Shown piece after piece: positions 35,736-43,435 of a stretch of DNA of 64,000 nucleotides. The DNA lies in the NCBI GenBank assembly GCA_016213405.1, contig JACRAM010000054.1, positions 21,998 through 85,997 of the forward strand, given 5' to 3'. Position numbers and translations under genes: made by a program. This DNA comes from Bacteroidota bacterium (lineage in GTDB: Bacteria > Bacteroidota > Bacteroidia > Palsa-948). Position 1 is the first letter of the stretch. Every line of letters starts with the position of its first letter. The notes beneath the pieces were generated by a model, which had not been told where the DNA came from, did not search any database, and saw only the letters and a list, made by a program, of their open reading frames with translations.

Positions 35736-37160
35736 TTATTTCCCTCTCCCCTGCAGAATAATCATCACCGTATAAATAAGAATTTTAAAATCGAGGGCGA
35801 GAGACATGTTCTCAATATAAATAATGTCGAACTTGAGGCGTTCAATCATCTGGTCAACATTTTCGGCATAGCCGTATTTCACCTGTCCCCACGAAGTAAT
35901 GCCCGGGCGCACTTTGAGTAAATGTTTATAATGCGGGGCGCGTTTCACAATCTGGTCAATAAAATGCTGACGTTCAGGGCGAGGACCTACAATACTCATA
36001 TCGCCCATCAGAACATTGTAAAACTGCGGAAGTTCATCTAATCTTGTTCTTCGCATAAACTTTCCGAACTTGGTGATGCGCGGGTCGTTGCTGCTGGAAA
36101 GCTGCGGACCGTTATGCTCCGCATTTACATACATGGAGCGGAATTTATGAATCATGAAAGGAATTCCATGCCGCCCGATGCGCTCATGACGGTAAATAAT
36201 TTTTCCGGGCGAACCTATCCGCACCAAAATTGCCGTAATGATATATAGAGGACTGAAAACCGTGAGCACAATAAATGAAATCACAATATCAATCGTTCGT
36301 TTCAGTGTTTGCTGCCACACCGGCATGATGCTTCGCGAAATTTCTATAAGCGGTGTTCCCAGCACGTTGCTCATCTTCACCTGACCCGATAAAATATCAT
36401 ACATATCAGGAATGATTTTTATGTTGGCGGGAGTTTCTTCCAGTTCTCCGATTATTTTCCCCAAACTCTCGTGCTCAGATGATTCAATGGCGATGATCAC
36501 TTCCTCCACTTCTTTTTCCTTAATGCTTGCTTTAATACTGCTGATGTTTCCCAGGCAGGGCACTTGCTGCTGAAGCTTGTGCGAATAGCCGTTCTTATCA
36601 TCTACCATCACAAAGCCGATAAATTTATTGCCCGAAGATTTTTTCTGGCTTGTCATCTCGTTAAAAATTTTCCAGGCTCCTTCATTGCTTCCCACCAGCA
36701 ATGTATTGAAGCTGATAATCCGGTTATGCACTTTGTAAACCGTATTGGTTACGAGTATGAACCGCATAAAGAATGTAATGGCAAAATGCAGAGTCAGGAT
36801 AGCAAGGAAGGATTGATAATACGTTTTGTACGTAATAATTTCATCATCCAGAATGATGGTAAAGAAAATAATAATAACACCTGCAAGGGAAATGAAAAGC
36901 GTTTGCCCGAGCTCTTTCAATCGGGATTTTCTGAAAACATCCTTGTAGGCACCCGTGGATGCATAGAGCGCAAACCAGAAAATGGGAATGATAAACAGTC
37001 CCAGATAAAATTTCTTTCCAAACTCAATGGGAATATCCTGACCGAACTTAACACTCTCAATATAAATTTTCCGAAAAACATAAAAAGCCGCCCACGCTGT
37101 CGATGCAGCAAAAAGATCCGCAGCAATGTGCTTGACTATTTGTACGGTTTTTCGGGGCAT
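35736..37160 (-). CDS. Undecaprenyl-phosphate sugar phosphotransferase
   Basis: The 474-aa protein belongs to the WbaP/WcaJ family that transfers a sugar phosphate to undecaprenyl phosphate and starts exopolysaccharide or O-antigen synthesis. It has four N-terminal membrane helices, a CoA-binding-like middle domain, a fifth helix (IVISFIVLTVFSPLYII) and the catalytic domain with KFRSMY, RRTRLDELPQFYNVL and GDMSIVGPRPER. All key motifs are present. It stands alone, without other polysaccharide genes nearby. Confidence 0.94.
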   Translation of the reverse strand: MPRKTVQIVKHIAADLFAASTAWAAFYVFRKIYIESVKFGQDIPIEFGKKFYLGLFIIPIFWFALYASTGAYKDVFRKSRLKELGQTLFISLAGVIIIFFTIILDDEIITYKTYYQSFLAILTLHFAITFFMRFILVTNTVYKVHNRIISFNTLLVGSNEGAWKIFNEMTSQKKSSGNKFIGFVMVDDKNGYSHKLQQQVPCLGNISSIKASIKEKEVEEVIIAIESSEHESLGKIIGELEETPANIKIIPDMYDILSGQVKMSNVLGTPLIEISRSIMPVWQQTLKRTIDIVISFIVLTVFSPLYIITAILVRIGSPGKIIYRHERIGRHGIPFMIHKFRSMYVNAEHNGPQLSSSNDPRITKFGKFMRRTRLDELPQFYNVLMGDMSIVGPRPERQHFIDQIVKRAPHYKHLLKVRPGITSWGQVKYGYAENVDQMIERLKFDIIYIENMSLALDFKILIYTVMIILQGRGK

Positions 37161-37463
37161 GAAAAGAGCTGTTGGGAAACGATGGCTTTATTTCGATATT
37201 GTTAGGAAGGGTATGTGAGTTATTAAGATGTTATTAACAATTTAATTGATTATTAGAGTTTATTCCGATTAAGGATTGTATAATGAAATGGGTACAGATA
37301 ACGGATTGTTACAGATGTACAGAAATACAAATCCATACAGATTCACATCAATTTGTATTTCTGTACATCTGTATGGTTTCGTTATCTGTACCATAATTTT
37401 CTACTGTTTCTTATTCGGAATAGTATCTATTATATTCGAATATTAATCATCAACAGACAACAA
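37161..37463. other. Gene-free region with a 160-bp hairpin
   Basis: The region is dominated by the inverted repeat at 37261-37422. Nothing else was recognised. Confidence 0.7.
37261..37422. repeat. Long word-repeat hairpin (ACAGATGTACAG words)
   Basis: The outer arms TATTCCGATTAA and TTATTCGGAATA enclose GGTACAGATAACG / CGTTATCTGTACC, then ACAGATGTACAGAAATACAA facing TTGTATTTCTGTACATCTGT. The pairing is nearly perfect over most of its length, so it is the clearest example of the type. Confidence 0.9.
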
Positions 37464-38402
37464 TCAATTGATAAGTTTCACATTATCTAAATAGAAATAC
37501 GAGTTGGCGAGGTTCTCGTCTTTCAGCATTGAGAAGAAGATGCTGAACTTAGTTGAATTGGTTGCATTGGAAACTTCAGTACCGAGGTTTATATACACTT
37601 TATTCCATCCTGTTGTAGGGCGCAGGGTAAGCGAAGTCCACTGAACATCTATCGTATTATTCGCAGTATACCCGATTATGCCGATATTGAATTCTGTGTT
37701 GCAGTTATAATCCAGTTCAAGAAAAACCGAGGCGCCTCCCTGCGGCAAAATATATTTGGCGCATGAAATTCCAATGTAAGAACTGCTTGTGATGGAGACC
37801 TTTCCGCTTCCAGTTCCTTCAAAGACATCAGACGGAGCTGTGGTAATAGTCATGATTGAATCTGCCGTTACTCCGCTATTACATACGCTGTGAGAGGAAC
37901 CCTCAAAATCTTCGAGCCAGGTAAAATCAGCATTTGCTGCATAAGTTACCGTTGGGCTGATGGTTGTGATTTGTCCGCGAGTAAGAATTACGGTTTGAGA
38001 AAAAGTTTCATAGAAAGGATACTTAATGCGTGTTTCCGCAATACCATTTTCTTTAATACCCGCCCAGATTTTTATTTCATGGCTTCCTTCTGCCAACACG
38101 GGAACCGTGCAGGGCAGTTCAAACGCGCCCACTTGCTGGTCGTCAATATAAATCCACGCGTCAAGGATTTTGTTTGAACTGCTTCCTTCCAGCAAATAAT
38201 TGGTTGTGAAGTTTATTTTATCAATATGAATGTAGGATGGAATGGGCTCTTCCTTGTTGCACGCCACTCCGATTACACTAATAATAAGTCCCAAATTCCA
38301 AATTCCAAATTCCAAATTCCAAGGGAACAGCCATCTAAAACTGATGATTCCTTTTTGGGACTTGGGACTTGGGGCTTGGAATTTTGGACTTTTATCTTTC
38401 AT
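37464..38402 (-). CDS. Lipoprotein of unknown function
   Basis: The 312-aa protein has a lipoprotein signal ending SVIGVAC (lipobox) followed by NKEEP, then a beta-rich region that may include a PEGA-like carbohydrate-binding fold (DAWIYIDDQQVGAFELPC; EGSHEIKIWAG) and a second beta-sandwich. It has no sorting domain. The long N-terminal region before the lipobox (KSPKFQAPSPKSQ; WNLEFGIWNLG) is encoded by the word-repeat hairpin at 38286-38398. It overlaps the stop of the upstream oxidoreductase gene by 11 nt. Confidence 0.72.
   Translation of the reverse strand: MKDKSPKFQAPSPKSQKGIISFRWLFPWNLEFGIWNLGLIISVIGVACNKEEPIPSYIHIDKINFTTNYLLEGSSSNKILDAWIYIDDQQVGAFELPCTVPVLAEGSHEIKIWAGIKENGIAETRIKYPFYETFSQTVILTRGQITTISPTVTYAANADFTWLEDFEGSSHSVCNSGVTADSIMTITTAPSDVFEGTGSGKVSITSSSYIGISCAKYILPQGGASVFLELDYNCNTEFNIGIIGYTANNTIDVQWTSLTLRPTTGWNKVYINLGTEVSNATNSTKFSIFFSMLKDENLANSYFYLDNVKLIN
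38286..38398. repeat. Word-repeat hairpin encoding a lipoprotein N-terminus
   Basis: CCAAATTCCAAATTCCAAAT words face GGGACTTGGGACTTGGGG words, with ACAGCC between. It is the inverted sister of 35620-35733 and is read through in frame. Confidence 0.85.
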
Positions 38403-39378
38403 TCGTAATTTTAAACTGCATCTTCTCCATCACCTTATAGGCCACATCCATCGCGCGGCAACCGTCTTCTGCCGTGATAGCAGTTTGTTTATCATTAATT
38501 ATTGCATCCGCGAACGATTGCAATTCCATTTTTATTGCATTGCTCTCCTCCACTTTCGGGTTGTCAAAAAATATTTGCTTCATTCCTTTAGCGCCTAGGT
38601 CTATCGTAAGGGCAAAAGGATCGCTGGGTTCCTGCTCAATCGTTTTCATTCTTATTATTTCTGTTTTCTTATCTAAAAAATCTACCGAAATATAGGCATC
38701 TCGCTGAAAGAATCTTGACTTGCGCATGCTCTTTAATGAAATCCTGCTGGCTGTAACGTTTGCCACTGCTCCATTGTCAAACTCAATGCGGGCATTGCAA
38801 ATGTCAGGCGAATCGCTCACCACCGCCACTCCGCTCGCATTTATTTTTTTCACATTCGATTTCACCACACTCAATACAATATCTATATCATGAATCATTA
38901 AATCAAGCACCACCGAAACATCTGTTCCGCGCGGATTGAACTGCGCCAGCCGGTGCGTTTCAATGAACATGGGATTGTCAAAATATTTCTGAACGGAAAG
39001 AAAAGCAGGGTTGAACCGCTCCACATGCCCTATCTGAACTTTTACATTTGCTTCCTCCTCCAACTTGCGGATTTCTTTCGCTTCATCCAGCGTGTTTGCA
39101 ATCGGTTTCTCTATAAAAATATGTTTTGAGTTTTTCAGCGCCCTGACTGCAAACCGGTGATGCGTGATGGTGGGAGTTACAATATCAACAGCATCGCACA
39201 GGGAAATTAATTTATCGGCAGAATCAAAAGCAGGAACATTAAACTCTTTCTGAACTTTCTGAGATTTCTCTTTGTCAGAATCAAAAAAACCTATTACCTG
39301 AAACTGCGGAATTTCTTTCAGAAGCTTCAGATGAATCTTGCCAAGATGACCGACTCCGAGCAATCCTATTTTAATCAT
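38392..39378 (-). CDS. Gfo/Idh/MocA family oxidoreductase
   Basis: The 328-aa protein begins with the Rossmann motif GLLGVGHLGKIH and has HIFIEKPIA, the EKP active-site signature of the family, and GHVERFNPAF. It is an NAD(P)-dependent sugar dehydrogenase or reductase; the substrate is unknown. The open frame extends 13 codons upstream (MYIVPRTSLLYI), but those are made of GTACGA words. The ATG at 39378 directly precedes the Rossmann strand and is preferred. Confidence 0.9.
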   Translation of the reverse strand: MIKIGLLGVGHLGKIHLKLLKEIPQFQVIGFFDSDKEKSQKVQKEFNVPAFDSADKLISLCDAVDIVTPTITHHRFAVRALKNSKHIFIEKPIANTLDEAKEIRKLEEEANVKVQIGHVERFNPAFLSVQKYFDNPMFIETHRLAQFNPRGTDVSVVLDLMIHDIDIVLSVVKSNVKKINASGVAVVSDSPDICNARIEFDNGAVANVTASRISLKSMRKSRFFQRDAYISVDFLDKKTEIIRMKTIEQEPSDPFALTIDLGAKGMKQIFFDNPKVEESNAIKMELQSFADAIINDKQTAITAEDGCRAMDVAYKVMEKMQFKITNER

Positions 39379-39734
39379 TTCAATATACAATAAAGAGGTA
39401 CGAGGTACGATATACAAGGTACGAGGTTTGATATACTAGGTACGAAGTGCGAGGCAAATTCAGTTTTCATATTCCACTTATAGATTTCGTTCTTTGATTT
39501 TTGATTCTCTTAAATTCTTTCTTGCCGTTTTCAGCGAAGCAACCGTAATTGAAAATTGCCTGAACCGTTTTATTAAATCCTGCCTCATCAGCTACTTTGT
39601 TCGTAAATCATAATTTATATCTCATACTTCGTAATAATTTTGCAAATGTAATATTAACCCTGTATTTTCGTGTTTCACATCCCGCACTTTGTATTTTATC
39701 CCTCGTACTTCGTACTTCTTACCTCGTACCTGCC
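39379..39734. other. Gene-free region with facing GTACGA and CTTCGTAC words
   Basis: GAGGTACGAGGTACGATATAC words (39397-39455) face CCTCGTACTTCGTACTTCTT words (39690-39731). No promoter is clear, and the open frame through it is repeat-derived. Confidence 0.65.
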
Positions 39735-40442
39735 ATGACTCCCAATCAACTCACTGATACCTATCTCCACCAGGGGCTTCGTTCCAAACTTGTAAAAGAA
39801 TTGCGGGAGAAAGGAATTAAAGATGAAAATATTTTACACGCAATCGGAAAAATACCGCGCCATTTTTTCTTCAACACCACATTCATAAAATTCGCTTACG
39901 AAGACAAAGCGTTTCCCATTGCCGCAGGGCAAACCATTTCGCAGCCCTACACCGTTGCGTTTCAAACCCAACTGCTGGAACTGAAGAAAGGAGAAAAAGT
40001 GATGGAGATTGGAACCGGCAGCGGCTACCAGACAGCCGTGCTATTGGAAATGGGAGTAAAAGTTTTTACCATTGAACGCCAGAAAGAACTTTACGATAAA
40101 ACAAAAATATCGCTGCCGGCTATGGGATATGCTCCAAAGTTTTTTTACGGTGACGGATACATAGGGCTTGAAGCGTTCGCACCGTTCGATAAAATTCTTG
40201 TCACTGCCGGTGCTCCTTTTATTCCCGAACCGCTGAAACAGCAATTGAAAACCGGAGGGAGGCTGGTAATTCCTGTCGGGCAGGGCGATCTGCAGGAAAT
40301 GATTTTGATAGAGAAAAAAAGTCCCACCCCTGCCCTCCCCGTTAGGGAGGGAGAAAAAGATTCAGAAGGGGCTTTTGAATACAAACAAACAAAACACGGA
40401 TTCTTTCGCTTTGTTCCATTGCTGGAAGAGAAAAATAAGTAA
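39735..40442 (+). CDS. pcm: Protein-L-isoaspartate O-methyltransferase with insertion
   Basis: Pcm methylates isoaspartyl residues in damaged proteins with S-adenosylmethionine. The 235-aa protein has IPRHFF, the SAM-binding motif VMEIGTGSGYQTAVLLEMG, and ILVTAGAP. Residues about 195-214 (SPTPALPVREGEKDSEGAF) come from a GC-rich palindromic element inserted between strand IEKK and the final strand EYKQ..FFRFVPL. The open frame runs back to 39597 but is made of repeat words, so the ATG before TPNQLTD is used. Confidence 0.93.
   Translation: MTPNQLTDTYLHQGLRSKLVKELREKGIKDENILHAIGKIPRHFFFNTTFIKFAYEDKAFPIAAGQTISQPYTVAFQTQLLELKKGEKVMEIGTGSGYQTAVLLEMGVKVFTIERQKELYDKTKISLPAMGYAPKFFYGDGYIGLEAFAPFDKILVTAGAPFIPEPLKQQLKTGGRLVIPVGQGDLQEMILIEKKSPTPALPVREGEKDSEGAFEYKQTKHGFFRFVPLLEEKNK
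40314..40376. repeat. GC-rich palindromic element inside pcm
   Basis: The ends AAAAGTCCC and GGGGCTTTT enclose the hairpin CCCTCCCCGTTAGGGAGGG. It lies in frame near the 3' end of pcm. Confidence 0.82.
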
Positions 40443-40563
40443 TCAAGTTAAGTAAGTTAAATAAGTTAAGTAAGTGTTTCCCTCAATCAACTCAATTAAC
40501 GCAGCTAACAAAACCATGTTTACAACAACAAAATATATTATTGTTATTTTCGTTGCGGCAAAG

Positions 40564-40571
40564 TAACTTTG
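40564..40571 (+). promoter_or_regulatory. -7 element TAACTTTG
   Basis: It fits TAnnTTTG, 23 nt before the ATG at 40595, and rejects the in-frame TTG start at 40541. Confidence 0.55.
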
Positions 40572-40594
40572 TATACTCATTAAATTTTTCTGTT

Positions 40595-41521
40595 ATGAAA
40601 AAAAATCACTTCTCGTTTTCAGTTTGCCTTTTTACATCGTACATCGTACTTTGTACTTCGTACATTACTTATGCTCAGGATTTAAGGTCCCGTAAAGGAG
40701 AATCATTTCTTCCCGATTCAGGCGACTATGCCATCAGCTTTGACGCCATGCCTTTTTTAAATTATGCCGGCAATCTTTTCAGCGGAAACACTTCTGCCAA
40801 TAATTCTCCCACCGCCAGCTGGGTGGACCCAACCACCATGACCATTACCGGAAAACAATTCACAAGCGCTAAAACCGCTTACCGCGGAACGGTTCGGATT
40901 GGATTTGTATCGGTAAAAGAATCGGGCTTGGTTCCTGACGCTGCGGCAACTACGGCTCCCGTATATCCCAGTTCCATACTCACGCGCAGCGATGTGCATA
41001 AAGTTTCAAAAGCAAATATTGGCGTTGGCATAGGAAAAGAATGGCGAAGGGGCAAAACACGTTTGCAGGGTTTGTACGGAGCAGAAGGAATGATATGGAT
41101 GAGCGCCCAATCGCAAACCTATGAATATGGAAATGCCCTCTCCTCCACCGTAGAGGTGGATACCACCACCGGCACCACTTATAATTTCGGATCCAACATT
41201 ACCACCGATGAATATGGAAACATGGCTCGCATTAAAAAAGAAAAAGAAGGAACCTTGTTCGGATTAGGGATAAGAGGATTTGTTGGCGCGGAATATTTTC
41301 TGATTCCGAAAATCTCGGTGGGCGCTGAATACGGATGGGGAATCGGAGTGGTATTGATAGGTGAAGGCACCACACAGATTGAAAGCGTGGGCGGCTCTCC
41401 TGCCACAAAAGGCGAGCAAACTCTCAAAACAGGAAAAGCAGCGGGCTTTGGAATGGATAACGACATCAACGGAGGCACCGGCTCAGGAACCGCTCAACTG
41501 AAAGTTACTTTTCATTTTTAG
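40595..41521 (+). CDS. Exported envelope protein
   Basis: Starting at MKKNHFSFS, the protein is 308 aa with a signal peptide whose core (YIVLCTSYITYAQ) is encoded by ATCGTACATCGTAC words. The mature part is rich in glycine and aromatic residues in beta-strand patterns (GDYAISFDAMPFLNYAGNLF; SVGAEYGWGIGVVL) and ends QLKVTFHF, a terminal aromatic like that of outer-membrane barrels. Function is unknown. It is followed by a hairpin shared with the convergent gene. Confidence 0.78.
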   Translation: MKKNHFSFSVCLFTSYIVLCTSYITYAQDLRSRKGESFLPDSGDYAISFDAMPFLNYAGNLFSGNTSANNSPTASWVDPTTMTITGKQFTSAKTAYRGTVRIGFVSVKESGLVPDAAATTAPVYPSSILTRSDVHKVSKANIGVGIGKEWRRGKTRLQGLYGAEGMIWMSAQSQTYEYGNALSSTVEVDTTTGTTYNFGSNITTDEYGNMARIKKEKEGTLFGLGIRGFVGAEYFLIPKISVGAEYGWGIGVVLIGEGTTQIESVGGSPATKGEQTLKTGKAAGFGMDNDINGGTGSGTAQLKVTFHF

Positions 41522-41668
41522 GGCACCTCGAATAACGAACATTAGAACATTTGAATAACGAATGAAGAAGTAAGGAAACAGCAGATTTGTATTGTATTGT
41601 GCATTTTACTTCGTTATTCGTTGTTCTATTGTTCAATTATTCTATTGTTCAAGTAGTTTAGAGGTTCC
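41521..41668. repeat. Word-repeat hairpin joining two convergent genes
   Basis: GAATAACGAACATTAGAACAT words face CGTTATTCGTTGTTCTATTG words. The outer arms AGGGCACCTC and GAGGTTCCCT overlap both stop codons. It is related to 3577-3670 and probably terminates in both directions. Confidence 0.8.
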
Positions 41669-43145
41669 CTTTAGAAGACCTTCTTTTCAGAAACTTACCA
41701 AGCCACACATCATAGCGGATGATTTCATGACTCATAGCATCCCAGGCATTATCGCCTTTTTTCGCAGTGAAAAGTTTTGCCCCATTCCTAAGCCCCTTCA
41801 TGCTTTTGCCATCCTGTTGAGCCATCTTTAAAAACAAATCAGCCATTAACTCATCGCGCTTTGAAACAACAGGGTGGTATTTTAAAAACTGTTTCAGTTG
41901 TTTCGCTTTGCCGATACCTTCTTCCTTATTATACTGCACCGCAAGCATCATCAGTTCCAGCATGCGGATGGAAATAGCCCAGCCGCTTTTGTCTTTCATC
42001 AGCTCGGAGTTTACGCTCAGCATGGCTTGCGCTTTTTTGATTGCGCCCTGCCTGAAAAACACAGCGGTAAGATAGAAGTTGATTCTCGCCTTGCGGATGG
42101 GCTCCATATCATCCGGAAAATTTTTCAGCATCACCTCCAGCAGGGCTTTTGCTTTTGCAAACTTCTTTTGGTAAAAAAGAATTCTGAATTCCATTTCTCT
42201 TGATTCAAACCAGTCCAGCGAATAAGGGAGGATGTATTTCTGCTTCCTGATAAGTTGCAATGCGTAGGAATAATCGCCTATATAAATATAGCATTGAGCT
42301 AAGTTTCCAAATCCATAATCAATCCGCTGGCGGGTGAACACAGAAACATTATTCATGATCAGATCAAGCAGTTCTACGCATTTCATTCTCGCCTCATCAA
42401 AATTTTTCTTATTCTGAAGAAAATCCAATTCTAAGTATTTCAGATGATACAGCACTTCGGGCGAACCGGTTTGTTTGTAAAGCGCAGTCAGCTCTTTAAT
42501 GCCGCTCTTCAAAAAGAGCTGAAGTGATTTTATATCGGGGTTTGCGCTGAATTTTTTCTTTGCCACAAGGCGGTAATACAGTTCAGTTGCCCTGCGGAGC
42601 GCATGTTCGCATTTCTTATAAAACTTAATTTGCCCGGTTGCTTTGTCAATTTCTCTTTCACCCAGCCGGTAGCCCCTTCTTATTTGTTTTCTGTGCAGCA
42701 GTTGAATCAGGTCGGTGTAACATTCATATTTTTTTGCTCCTTCAATGGCTTTCTCCATCAGCGCATCATTGCCGATTCCGCTTCTGCCGGTGTTCTGCAA
42801 AAAATTATACAGTGTGTGTTTCTTTTTAATGTCCACCTGCGCGGCATGGAGTTTTTCCAGCACAGGGTGATTCTTCAGTGCGGACTTGCTGAGAAAGAAA
42901 TCATCAATTTTTTCATTCAGCCGGTGATTGAGCATGTCAAATTGTTTTCCGCCCGAAGTATTGCCGTAAAGTTTCTTTTTCATTTCTTTTTTTTCTTCTC
43001 TGCTCAGTTCTTTTTTCCCGTGCAAGCGCAGCAAACGAAACAACTCGAGCATTTTTTCGGGCTTGCGCGGAGGGTAAAGAAAATTGCTAAAGCGCTGGGC
43101 TTCTTCATCCAGCAGGAGGGCGGCTGTGTTGCGGGTGGTCTTCAT
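41658..43145 (-). CDS. Helical repeat protein of unknown function
   Basis: Not recognised. The 495-aa protein has no signal peptide and is helical throughout, with a pattern of paired helices that suggests degenerate TPR-like repeats (IDYGFGNLAQCYIYIGDYSY; FYQKKFAKAKALLEVMLKN). The N-terminal 80 residues are basic. Such large TPR-like cytosolic proteins are common in Bacteroidota. The upstream gap holds a word-repeat hairpin. Confidence 0.75.
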   Translation of the reverse strand: MKTTRNTAALLLDEEAQRFSNFLYPPRKPEKMLELFRLLRLHGKKELSREEKKEMKKKLYGNTSGGKQFDMLNHRLNEKIDDFFLSKSALKNHPVLEKLHAAQVDIKKKHTLYNFLQNTGRSGIGNDALMEKAIEGAKKYECYTDLIQLLHRKQIRRGYRLGEREIDKATGQIKFYKKCEHALRRATELYYRLVAKKKFSANPDIKSLQLFLKSGIKELTALYKQTGSPEVLYHLKYLELDFLQNKKNFDEARMKCVELLDLIMNNVSVFTRQRIDYGFGNLAQCYIYIGDYSYALQLIRKQKYILPYSLDWFESREMEFRILFYQKKFAKAKALLEVMLKNFPDDMEPIRKARINFYLTAVFFRQGAIKKAQAMLSVNSELMKDKSGWAISIRMLELMMLAVQYNKEEGIGKAKQLKQFLKYHPVVSKRDELMADLFLKMAQQDGKSMKGLRNGAKLFTAKKGDNAWDAMSHEIIRYDVWLGKFLKRRSSKGNL

Positions 43146-43255
43146 TGGTCAAGTCAATTTGAAGATTTGAAGATGAGTCAATTTGAAAATTAACAGCCGT
43201 GTTCAATGCCTTTCATTTTCAAATTTTCAAATCGGCTCATTGACTGATTGTTCTG
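43146..43255. repeat. Word-repeat hairpin (CAATTTGAAGATTTGAAG words)
   Basis: GTCAATTTGAAGATTTGAAG and GTCAATTTGAAAATT on the left face TTTTCAAATTTTCAAATCGG and CATTGACTGA on the right. Confidence 0.75.
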
Positions 43256-43385
43256 CAATGTTACCATTTTTCTGCATTTCTCTGGGTGTTTTCATAGATA
43301 AATCTTACTTCTCACTCTCGCTTCTCTCTTCTTTCTGAGTTACTTATCATCTTCACTTGGTTTAGCCATAGCGGAAAAGAGGAGG

Positions 43386-43393
43386 TATATTTG
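43386..43393 (+). promoter_or_regulatory. -7 element TATATTTG
   Basis: It fits TAnnTTTG, 42 nt upstream of the S74-containing T9SS gene. Confidence 0.5.
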
Positions 43394-43435
43394 TAGATAA
43401 AGAAATTAACAAAAAACTAAAACCAAACAATCAAA

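Noticed and set aside
36564..37205. 213-codon plus-strand frame over the sugar transferase
   Set aside because: It is a shadow of the conserved sugar transferase gene.
39597..39734. Upstream start of pcm
   Set aside because: The 46 extra codons are CTTCGTAC words, and the ATG at 39735 fits the family N-terminus.
40541..40594. TTG start of the envelope protein
   Set aside because: It would lie upstream of the TAACTTTG promoter element and before the signal peptide.
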